A stretch of DNA of 64,000 nt, taken from assembly GCA_019634165.1 (NCBI GenBank), contig JAHQVT010000006.1:434001-498000 (forward strand), given 5' to 3'. Made by a program: the position numbers and the translations under genes. The notes below the pieces were generated by a model. It had not been told where the DNA came from and ran no database searches. It saw only the letters and a list, made by a program, of their open reading frames with translations. Below are positions 8,857 through 16,008 of the stretch, piece by piece. This DNA comes from Rhodospirillales bacterium (lineage in GTDB: Bacteria; Pseudomonadota; Alphaproteobacteria; Rhodospirillales; Thalassospiraceae). How positions within the stretch are numbered: the first letter of the stretch is position 1; each line of letters begins with the position of its first letter.

Positions 8857-9041
8857 GACTGCCAAGCGCGATTGCTTGGTACTGAGCTGTTGGACGCCGG
8901 GGTGAGCGTCAGGTTGCAGGGGAAAATGCGGTCTCGAAACTGATGCCGGTATCTTGCTTCCAGCCATCCTATCGTTCTTTATCCTAACTCTGTGCGTTGG
9001 GCTTTTGCCATGCGTGCATCGTTTGTGAAAGAGACGATTAC

Positions 9042-9839
9042 ATGTTGAAGACCGTCAATAGGCTTGCCGTTGCAAGTGCCTGTCTTTTAATGACTTCTGT
9101 GCCTTCTAGGGCACATTTTCAGTTGGCCTATACACCTGAAGTAAATATTTCAAAACCGGGTGACCAACCCGTAAAATTGATCTTTTGGCACCCTTTTGAA
9201 AACGGCCATGTCATGGATATGGGGGAGCCGCTTGAATTTTATGCGGTGCATCGCGGCAATGAGATTGATTTAAAATCAACGCTTTCTCCCATTACTTTCA
9301 CTGGGGCGGAGAACTCGGCCGTTGCATATGACGGGACGCTGACGCTTAAACGCAGCGGTGACTATGTCATGGTGGTGGTGCCGGCCCCATATTTTGAAGA
9401 AAGCGAAGATCTCTATATTCAGCAGATCACAAAATCTTATGTGAACCGCAACGAAATTCCGACCGACTGGATGAATGCGCAGGGACTTAAAACCGAAATC
9501 ATGCCGCTTAACCGCCCGACGAATATTGTCGCCGGTTCGACCTTTACCGGGCAGGTGCTAAGCGACGGAAAACCTGCTGCTGGTATTGAAGTCGAAATCG
9601 AATTTATGGCTGCTGAACCCGATATAACGACCAATTCACCAAAAGCACCAACTGCGTCCCCGATGCCCGGCGGCGCAATTGTCGCAATCTCTGATGAAAA
9701 CGGTTATTTCACCTTTGGAATTCCCAAAGCTGGCTTTTGGGGATTTGCGGCACTTGGTAGTGGCCCTGATAAAGAATTTCAGGGAAAAGAGCTTTCACAG
9801 GATGCAGTCCTGTGGGTTCGCGCCTATGATGTGAAATAG
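9042..9839 (+). CDS. DUF4198 periplasmic protein, NikK-like accessory of the cobalt ECF transporter
   Basis: 265 residues with a Sec signal peptide (basic start, hydrophobic LAVASACLLMTSVP, cleavage after SRA). The mature protein would begin HFQ. The remainder is a DUF4198 beta-rich domain with a late GYFTFGIPKAGFWGFAAL block. This family occurs as an extra extracytoplasmic component (NikK) in some nickel/cobalt ECF transporters. The ATG at 9042 is chosen because the signal peptide begins there; the frame is open to 8997. It is the first gene after the cobalamin riboswitch and lies 18 bases before cbiM, so a cobalt-capture role is inferred. A paralogue lies at 14945-15730. Confidence 0.85.
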   Translation: MLKTVNRLAVASACLLMTSVPSRAHFQLAYTPEVNISKPGDQPVKLIFWHPFENGHVMDMGEPLEFYAVHRGNEIDLKSTLSPITFTGAENSAVAYDGTLTLKRSGDYVMVVVPAPYFEESEDLYIQQITKSYVNRNEIPTDWMNAQGLKTEIMPLNRPTNIVAGSTFTGQVLSDGKPAAGIEVEIEFMAAEPDITTNSPKAPTASPMPGGAIVAISDENGYFTFGIPKAGFWGFAALGSGPDKEFQGKELSQDAVLWVRAYDVK

Positions 9840-9857
9840 GCTTAGGGACAAAGATAG

Positions 9858-10532
9858 ATGCATATTGTCGACGGGGCGCTTGCGCCTGAAGTTTTAATTG
9901 GTGGTGGTGTTCTTGCGGTTGCCGGGCTTGGCCTTGGTTTGCGTAAACTGCCAATCGACAAAATCCCAGCAACTGGGGTGTTGTCGGCGACATTCTTTGT
10001 TGCCTCGCTTATTCATGTGCCTGTCGGTCCATCAAGTGTGCATTTGATCATGAGCGGCCTTGCCGGTCTTGTTCTTGGTTGGACAGCATTTCCAGCATTG
10101 TTTGTTGGGTTGCTGTTGCAGGCAATATTCTTTGGGTTCGGCGGCCTAACCGTGCTTGGTGTCAATACGGTCAACATTGCCTTTCCAGCGGTAATTGCCG
10201 GATTTGTATTTCGTTCGATGGTTTCACGCCGCAACCCAGTAGCGGCGGCTGTTTGGGGCGGTTTGGCCGGGGCGTCTTCGATTGCGTTGACCACGCTGTT
10301 CGTCGCAGTTTCATTGATGTTAAGCGGTGATGCCTTTGCGCCTGCTGCCAAGCTTGTTTTCTTTGCCCATATCCCGATCATGATCGTTGAAGGTTTGATT
10401 TCCGCTGCGGCGGTATATCTGATCGTCAAGGTGAAGCCGGAATTGTTGATGCCCGAGGATCACGTCGCGGGCTTTGAATTGTCAGCTTCGGCTGTAAATA
10501 CCAAGCAGGCAAGCGAGGTCAATAATGGCTAG
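9858..10532 (+). CDS. cbiM: ECF cobalt transporter substrate-binding membrane component CbiM
   Basis: 224-residue integral membrane S-component with about seven hydrophobic segments. The protein begins MHIVDG. In CbiM/NikM structures the terminal amine, His2 and a later His bind Co/Ni, and here His2 and SVHL (His62) are present. LTVLGVNTVNIAFPA is the standard CbiM block. The start is exact because the N-terminal Met-His is functionally required. It overlaps the next gene by eight bases, within a run of five transporter genes. Control by the upstream B12 riboswitch favours Co2+ over Ni2+ as substrate, although the accessory subunits are of the Nik type. Confidence 0.94.
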   Translation: MHIVDGALAPEVLIGGGVLAVAGLGLGLRKLPIDKIPATGVLSATFFVASLIHVPVGPSSVHLIMSGLAGLVLGWTAFPALFVGLLLQAIFFGFGGLTVLGVNTVNIAFPAVIAGFVFRSMVSRRNPVAAAVWGGLAGASSIALTTLFVAVSLMLSGDAFAPAAKLVFFAHIPIMIVEGLISAAAVYLIVKVKPELLMPEDHVAGFELSASAVNTKQASEVNNG

Positions 10533-11148
10533 GTTGCTTGCAAGCGTGCTTCTGGCCGGGCTGGTGCTTGGGGCAGGGGTTGGGCACGCCCACAAGATTA
10601 TTGCCTCCGTATTTCCTAGTGGTGCGAATGTTGAAGGCGAGATTGGCTTTTCCAACGGCGACATGGCCGCAGATACGCTGGTGGAGGTTTTTGATCCGCA
10701 GGGCAATAAAATCGATGAAGTCAAAACCGATGGCGATGGTTTTTTCATTTATACACCAAGGCAAAAGGTCAATCTGGTGTTTCGTGCTGATCTTGGGGCG
10801 GGACATGTGGCGGAGGCGACATTTGCCATTGCGGATCTTTCCGATCTAAATGTGCTTAACGAAACCGCGTCGCAACCATCCGCATCAGGTGCGCAAGCTG
10901 CCGTTTCGATTGACGAAATCCCCAATAGCAGCCCAAACGGCGGCAAAGTGATTTCGCGTGAACAGGAAGAACTGATTGCGACCATCGTGCGCGATGAATT
11001 GCGCCCACTTCGCCGTGAAATTACGGCTTATAAGGAAAAGAACGATCTTCAATCGATTCTTGGGGGCATAGGCTATATATTCGGGTTCTTCGGGATTGCC
11101 TATTACATTGCAGCACGACGTTTGAGAGACAAAGAAACCAAGCCATGA
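10525..11148 (+). CDS. NikL-like (CbiL-type) cobalt/nickel transporter accessory protein
   Basis: 207 residues: signal peptide (LLASVLLAGLVLGAGV, cleavage after GHA giving a mature N-terminus HKI), an Ig-like periplasmic domain (VEVFDPQGNKIDEVKTDGDG), a coiled linker rich in charged residues (EQEELIATIVRDELRPLRREI), and one C-terminal membrane helix (GGIGYIFGFFGIAYYIAARRL). This layout matches NikL, which replaces CbiN in NikM-type transporters. It overlaps cbiM by eight bases and cbiQ by four (ATGA). A paralogue with the same layout lies at 14200-14853. The symbol cbiL is avoided because it also names a methyltransferase. Confidence 0.85.
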   Translation: MARLLASVLLAGLVLGAGVGHAHKIIASVFPSGANVEGEIGFSNGDMAADTLVEVFDPQGNKIDEVKTDGDGFFIYTPRQKVNLVFRADLGAGHVAEATFAIADLSDLNVLNETASQPSASGAQAAVSIDEIPNSSPNGGKVISREQEELIATIVRDELRPLRREITAYKEKNDLQSILGGIGYIFGFFGIAYYIAARRLRDKETKP

Positions 11149-11942
11149 GCCATCTATTCGGGCATGACCAACCGTTAAGCGTACAGGGAAGTGGCAGTCC
11201 TGCCGTATCCTTTGTCGGATCATTTGATCCGCGTGTGCGCGTGGTTGCAGCAGGCCTGTTTGCGATCATGGTGGTGAGCCTTCATCAGATTGAATTTGCG
11301 CTGGGTGCTTTTGTGCTGGCCATCGGGACTGTGTTTTTGACCGACCTTCCGCTGCGTTTGACGTTAAAGCGGATGGCGGCAATGGACGGGTTTATCATTG
11401 TCATGTTGGTGATGTTGCCCTTTACGACACCTGGAACACCGATGTTTTCGGTCTTTGGTGCAGATGCCAGCCAAGAGGGCCTTCATCACGCCATTCTGAT
11501 CGGTATTCGCGCAAATGCCGTTGTGCTGATGATGCTTAGTCTGCTTTCGGGGCTTACGCCTGTAGCGTTGGGGCACACGTTGTATCGGCTGCGCTGTCCT
11601 GCTGCCTTGGTGCACTTAATGATGTTTACTGTGCGCTATATATCGGTGCTGCATGATGAATATCATCGGCTGCGGATGGCGATGAAGCTGCGTGGGTTTA
11701 AGGCCCGCAATACAATTCATACCTATCGATCATTCGGGTATTTGTTTGGCATGCTACTGGTGCGGTCATTGGAGCGGGCTGAACGCGTGCTTGAAGCCAT
11801 GAAATGTCGTGGTTTTAGCGGCCATTTCCCGATGATTGATCAATTGATGTTCCGACCACGCGACGGTGTGCTTGCCGTGGCTTTTTTCCTGCTGGTAACC
11901 ATTCTTGTCCTGATGGATCGTGTTTATGTCTTCGCTTATTAA
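11145..11942 (+). CDS. cbiQ: ECF transporter transmembrane component CbiQ
   Basis: 265-residue T-component of the ECF transporter, coupling CbiM to the ATPase. It has about five to six hydrophobic segments, and the cytoplasmic coupling region contains both short A-R-G-like motifs expected in this family: AMKLRGFKARN (about residue 180) and ERVLEAMKCRGFSGHF (about residue 217). Start ATG overlaps the previous stop (ATGA), and its own stop lies inside the beginning of cbiO, so the cluster is translated as a coupled unit. Confidence 0.93.
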   Translation: MSHLFGHDQPLSVQGSGSPAVSFVGSFDPRVRVVAAGLFAIMVVSLHQIEFALGAFVLAIGTVFLTDLPLRLTLKRMAAMDGFIIVMLVMLPFTTPGTPMFSVFGADASQEGLHHAILIGIRANAVVLMMLSLLSGLTPVALGHTLYRLRCPAALVHLMMFTVRYISVLHDEYHRLRMAMKLRGFKARNTIHTYRSFGYLFGMLLVRSLERAERVLEAMKCRGFSGHFPMIDQLMFRPRDGVLAVAFFLLVTILVLMDRVYVFAY

Positions 11943-12654
11943 TCTAAACGATATTTCCTATGGATACAGGGCAGGACAAAGCGTTCTTGATCGTGTGAGT
12001 TTGACGCTTAACAAAGAAGAACGACTGTTTATCGCTGGGCCAAACGGTGCAGGGAAAAGCACTTTGCTCCGCATACTCGTCGGCTTGATTAAGCCGAACG
12101 GTGGAGAAATCCATGCATTTGGTAAGGCTTGCGTCACCGATGCCGATTTTCACGATTTGCGGTGTCGGGTCGGTTTTATTGTGCAAGACCCCGATGATCA
12201 GCTTTTCTGCCCGACTGTTGTTGAAGACATAGCTTTTGGGCCGCTGAACTTGGGCGCAAGCCGCGAAGAAGCCTTGGCGATTGTTGATGAGGTTTTAGAC
12301 CAACTTCACTTAAAGCATCTTCGTGAACGTATTACCCACGAATTATCTGGTGGGGAAAAGCGTTTGGTATCTGTTGCGGCCGTTCTTGCGATGAAGCCTG
12401 ATGTGTTGCTGCTTGATGAACCGACAAACGCGCTGGATGAAGAAAATATGCAGCGGCTTGAAGAAATTCTGCTCGAACTACCGCAGGCCATGATCTTGAT
12501 TTCTCATGATCCGCATTTCCGGCGTAAACTGGCAACCCGAACCATTGAACTGCGTGGTGGCAAGATCAATGAGGTTGCAATGAAGAAATGTACAGCGTCT
12601 GACAAGTCCAATCGTGAATCAGAAACGCATGTGCAATCGCTTGCAACATTTTGA
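11926..12654 (+). CDS. cbiO: ECF transporter ATPase CbiO
   Basis: About 242-residue ABC ATPase that powers the cobalt transporter. All ABC motifs are present: Walker A GPNGAGKST, Q-loop VGFIVQDPDDQLF, signature LSGGEKRL, Walker B VLLLDEPTNAL and switch His ISHDPHF. The DPDDQLF after the Q-loop is typical of the CbiO/EcfA family. It overlaps cbiQ by 17 bases with the ATG at 11926; a GTG two codons upstream is the other choice. The C-terminus has a short polar extension after the family core. A single ATPase gene implies a homodimer. Confidence 0.94.
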   Translation: MSSLINLNDISYGYRAGQSVLDRVSLTLNKEERLFIAGPNGAGKSTLLRILVGLIKPNGGEIHAFGKACVTDADFHDLRCRVGFIVQDPDDQLFCPTVVEDIAFGPLNLGASREEALAIVDEVLDQLHLKHLRERITHELSGGEKRLVSVAAVLAMKPDVLLLDEPTNALDEENMQRLEEILLELPQAMILISHDPHFRRKLATRTIELRGGKINEVAMKKCTASDKSNRESETHVQSLATF

Positions 12655-12695
12655 TCGGAGCGTACAGTAGGTCTCCTTTCTGAACCGCGGCCCGG

Positions 12696-14159
12696 ATGGC
12701 GTCAAACATGTCACCGTTTTCAAAATCAGCCTTTCGCCATTTATTTGCAGCCCAGATCACATCGCTGATCGGGACCGGTTTGACGACAGTGGCCCTGTCG
12801 CTGCTTGCCTATGAACTTGCAGGCGAAGACGCTGGTCGGGTTCTTGGGTCTATTCTGGTTCTTAAAATGGTGGCATATCTAGTGATCGCACCGATTGCAG
12901 GTGGGATTGCGCATCTGGTGCCAAGGCGGGCATGGCTGGTCGGCCTTGATGTCTTGCGGGCCGTAATTGTGCTGTGTCTGCCATTCGTTGATCAGATATG
13001 GCAGATATTTATTTTGGTATTTGTTGTCAACGCTGCATCAGCGGCGTTCACACCGGTATTTCAGGCGATCATTCCCGAAATTCTTGACGATGAAAAAGCA
13101 TATACCAAGGGGCTTTCTTACGCCCGACTAGCCTATGACCTTGAAAACCTTGCCAGCCCAGCACTCGCAGCAGGATTACTGTTTGTTTGGTCGTTTGACA
13201 GCCTGTTCTTGGTCAATAGTGCGACATTTGTGTTTTCTGCAATTTTGATCGTCACCGCAATCCTGCCCAAAGCCGCGCCAACAGATCGGGATAGTGGATT
13301 CTATGCCAATACCTTTTTTGGCGTTGTGTCATATCTGAAAACGCCACGCCTTCGTGGATTGTTGGCAGTTTACTTTGCCGTGTCATGCGTCGGGGCAATG
13401 ATTATCGTCAATACAGTCGTGTTAACCCGCGGGATACTGGGGGGCAGTGCGCTAATGACGACGGTGTTTCTGGCTTGTGCGGGGGGTGGGTCGATGGCAG
13501 CGGCTTTTATCATCCCGCGTGTGATCGATCAGATTGGCGAACGACGCCTGATGATGATGGGAATTATAAGTGCTGCGACAGTGATGGTACTTGGCGCGGT
13601 TTTGCTAACCATTGGGTGGGAAAATACAATTTCTTTTGCCGTCTTATGGGCGGTTGCGGGTGCCGGAAGCACATTTGCGCAAACACCCGGTGGGCGTTTG
13701 GTCCAGAGATCAGCCGGGGCTGGTGATCGATCAGCGTTCTTTGCCGCGAATTTTGCGCTATCGCACGGCGGATGGTTGATTGCCTATGGGGTTGTCGGAT
13801 GGCTTGGAAGCTTGGCGGGGCTTTCCTATGCGTTTATAGCGTCAGGTGGTTTGGCTTTTGTTGGTGTGATTGCCGCTCATTTTATGTGGCCACGGCAAGA
13901 TCCACTGGAAATTTATCATACCCATGCCGGAGTTTGGCACGATCATCCCCATGGTCATGACGACCCGCACCACAGTCATGTTCATGATGGGCCTGCTCAA
14001 TTGGACCCGTTGCACAGCACTGGCAAAGATCATGCCCATGATCACGAAGGTCATAAACACCGTCATCAACATTACCACCCGCCAGTCGCGCATAAACACC
14101 GGTTCGTGATTGATAGCCATCATACAAGATGGCCGGTAGATGATGGTGGTAAGGTTTAG
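12696..14159 (+). CDS. MFS transporter with histidine-rich C-terminal tail (NreB-like)
   Basis: 487 residues. Residues ~1-400 form a 12-helix MFS domain related to permeases of the macrolide-exporter/NreB group. The last ~86 residues (402-487) are hydrophilic and contain 23 histidines, in runs such as HDHPHGHDD and HAHDHEGHKHRHQHYH. A His-rich tail of this kind is known in the nickel exporters NreB and NrsD. It follows cbiO by 41 bases with no terminator, so it is probably in the B12-riboswitch operon. Export of excess Co/Ni is the family-based guess; metal uptake or storage is also possible. The start is uncertain (ATG 12696 or 12708; weak Shine-Dalgarno). Confidence 0.85.
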   Translation: MASNMSPFSKSAFRHLFAAQITSLIGTGLTTVALSLLAYELAGEDAGRVLGSILVLKMVAYLVIAPIAGGIAHLVPRRAWLVGLDVLRAVIVLCLPFVDQIWQIFILVFVVNAASAAFTPVFQAIIPEILDDEKAYTKGLSYARLAYDLENLASPALAAGLLFVWSFDSLFLVNSATFVFSAILIVTAILPKAAPTDRDSGFYANTFFGVVSYLKTPRLRGLLAVYFAVSCVGAMIIVNTVVLTRGILGGSALMTTVFLACAGGGSMAAAFIIPRVIDQIGERRLMMMGIISAATVMVLGAVLLTIGWENTISFAVLWAVAGAGSTFAQTPGGRLVQRSAGAGDRSAFFAANFALSHGGWLIAYGVVGWLGSLAGLSYAFIASGGLAFVGVIAAHFMWPRQDPLEIYHTHAGVWHDHPHGHDDPHHSHVHDGPAQLDPLHSTGKDHAHDHEGHKHRHQHYHPPVAHKHRFVIDSHHTRWPVDDGGKV

Positions 14160-14199
14160 GATGATTCTGACCTACATGGACCGCTTGGTCGCAATCAGG

Positions 14200-14853
14200 T
14201 TATCTGGCGTTTTTGCGGCGGGCAACGACCCAGGCACACACACCAAATATACCGATAATCACACCAATTCCCCCCATTACATCGGACATGCGAACATCAT
14301 TGCGATAGGCATTTACTTCCTGACGCAAGGGACCGATCTGTCGAGCAACTGCACGGTTGATCAAACCAGAAAGTTCATCTTTCGATAGGCTGCTGAGGTC
14401 CAATTGGCTGCTACGGGATGCCTTGGAAGGTAAAGTGGTCAAGGTTAATCCCGTATGATCGGGAATGGTTGTTTCAATCGTGGTGACAGTTATCGGATCG
14501 TTCGGACTTGCAAGCGGTAGGTTTTCGCCAAATTCGTTTGCATAGAGTTTGAACTCGGCGACATGACCATCACCGGTGTTGGTGAAAACAACATAGTCCG
14601 CCCTATGACTGACACGCAGGGCAAAGCTTCCCTGTTCATCTGTGGTTGATGAAAAAAGCGTCTGACCTGTTTTGTCGCGCAATTCGATATGGGCGTGCTG
14701 CGCCCGGCTTCCACCTGTGAAGTAAACATACCCTTCAATGGTGTTTCCATCACTCATGGCAAAGACATTGATGTTGTGGGCGTGTGCTTTGCCAATAGGA
14801 ACACTGCAAAGCAGTGTGAACAGCATCAAAAGTATGCGGGTATGCAAAGCCAT
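14200..14853 (-). CDS. Second NikL-like protein (orphan paralogue)
   Basis: 217 residues with the same architecture as the protein at 10525-11148: signal peptide ending KAHA with predicted mature start HNI, an Ig-like domain (VYFTGGSRAQHAHIEL, DEQGSF, GDGHVAEFKL shared with the paralogue), a helical linker (LSKDELSGLINRAVARQIGPLRQEVNAY), and a C-terminal membrane helix (MGGIGVIIGIFGVCAWVVARRK). It lies 91 bases downstream of the second DUF4198 gene on the same strand and converges with the His-tailed MFS gene. No CbiM, CbiQ or CbiO partner accompanies this pair. Confidence 0.85.
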   Translation of the reverse strand: MALHTRILLMLFTLLCSVPIGKAHAHNINVFAMSDGNTIEGYVYFTGGSRAQHAHIELRDKTGQTLFSSTTDEQGSFALRVSHRADYVVFTNTGDGHVAEFKLYANEFGENLPLASPNDPITVTTIETTIPDHTGLTLTTLPSKASRSSQLDLSSLSKDELSGLINRAVARQIGPLRQEVNAYRNDVRMSDVMGGIGVIIGIFGVCAWVVARRKNAR

Positions 14854-14944
14854 GGTTAACGCCAGTTTGGTTTGATAGGAAACATTTTAAAAAGACTGGG
14901 ATGGTGAAAAACGGGCAGGTGGCTTTTCCATCCAAGCTTTGGAA

Positions 14945-15730
14945 TCAATTCATTGGATCGGTCTTAACCCACAAAACACCACCACGTTCGATGGGAACCT
15001 GTTTGTCACTCGTTGGTGCGGCCATGGTGCCATCTTCGATAAGGGCGGCAAAAACCCACCAGCCGTCCTTAGGCATCGCATAATGAAAGATGCCGTTTGC
15101 ATCGGCCTTAATTACCTGTGTTGCAAAGGTGGCATTGGGAAGCGTGATGCTGCCGTCATTTGCATATTCCACTTCAATCTCGGCAAATGGAATGGGGTTC
15201 CCATTGTGGCGAACCATCCCTGAAAAGACATTGCCGGTCCAAATGCCGTATGGGCGGGTAAGCGGTTCAATTTCCACAGGAAACCCAACCATTTGATCCC
15301 AGTTTTCACCAGAATCATAGGCATCAATAATGGTCTTGGTGTACTGGATAATATATTTACCTTCGGCGGGTTCGAAATAAGGAACCGGCTCGACATAAAA
15401 AGCATAACCACCAGGCGCCTTTAAGGTCGCCTCAGCATCAAAAGCGGCCCACCCATCAACTGTTTTGGCTGAAAGTGCACCCAATAGATCAATCTTTTCC
15501 CCATCAAACTGCATACCAAATCGCAGTGGCTCGACCATGTCCATCGCCGGACCATTGGTCATCGGATGCGTAAAGGTTAGATCGAAGGTGACATGCCGCC
15601 CCGTATCCTGATCGACAACATTGGTCGAAGGGATCAGTTTTTGAAAGTGGGCCTGTGCGACGGCACCGTATGAGGCCGCAAACATAAGAGACATCGATAC
15701 CGTTGAGAGCAAGTGCGTTGGAAAGAACAT
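14945..15730 (-). CDS. Second DUF4198 (NikK-like) periplasmic protein, orphan paralogue
   Basis: 261 residues from the ATG at 15730, with a signal peptide (LLSTVSMSLMFAASYGAVAQA) whose cleavage would leave HFQ at the mature N-terminus, exactly as in the paralogue at 9042. Shared landmarks are AMDMVEPLRF versus VMDMGEPLEF, PVPYFEPAEGKYIIQYTKT versus PAPYFEESEDLYIQQITKS, and the ending GVLWVKT versus AVLWVRA. The frame is open to 15820, but AAAAGG eight bases before 15730 and the signal peptide favour the shorter form. An inverted repeat sits upstream at 15804-15830. It is probably a metal-binding or metal-delivery component. Confidence 0.84.
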   Translation of the reverse strand: MFFPTHLLSTVSMSLMFAASYGAVAQAHFQKLIPSTNVVDQDTGRHVTFDLTFTHPMTNGPAMDMVEPLRFGMQFDGEKIDLLGALSAKTVDGWAAFDAEATLKAPGGYAFYVEPVPYFEPAEGKYIIQYTKTIIDAYDSGENWDQMVGFPVEIEPLTRPYGIWTGNVFSGMVRHNGNPIPFAEIEVEYANDGSITLPNATFATQVIKADANGIFHYAMPKDGWWVFAALIEDGTMAAPTSDKQVPIERGGVLWVKTDPMN

Positions 15731-15803
15731 TGATCGGCCTTTTATAAAAATCTTTTGCATTGGTGCTGAGGTTTTTCCCAAGCACATTATTGATTTAAAG
15801 TAG

Positions 15804-15830
15804 TTCATACAAAAATGCAAAACGTATGAA
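15804..15830. promoter_or_regulatory. Inverted repeat upstream of the orphan DUF4198/NikL-like pair
   Basis: Perfect seven-base arms TTCATAC (15804-15810) and GTATGAA (15824-15830) separated by 13 bases, 75-100 bases upstream of the preferred start at 15730. The half-site sequence resembles that of NikR boxes, but the orientation is the reverse of the E. coli NikR operator (GTATGA...TCATAC). Candidate operator for a metal-responsive repressor; inferred. Confidence 0.4.
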
Positions 15831-16008
15831 TTGTGATTTCATCAACTGCTGATCAAATATCCGGTTGCTATGGGATTTGTTGGAACTAAGCGGCGTAGAT
15901 CACACCGTTTCGAGTTGTTGGCAGTCGCATGGTTTAAATCGGTGGGTTGGTATTTTAATATTCTGCGTTACCATTCAAGGATCTAGGTAAAGCTGGGGCC
16001 AGGTAGTT

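Noticed and set aside
15804-15830. Calling the inverted repeat a canonical NikR operator
   Set aside because: Half-sites are the reverse orientation of the known GTATGA...TCATAC arrangement and spacing differs.
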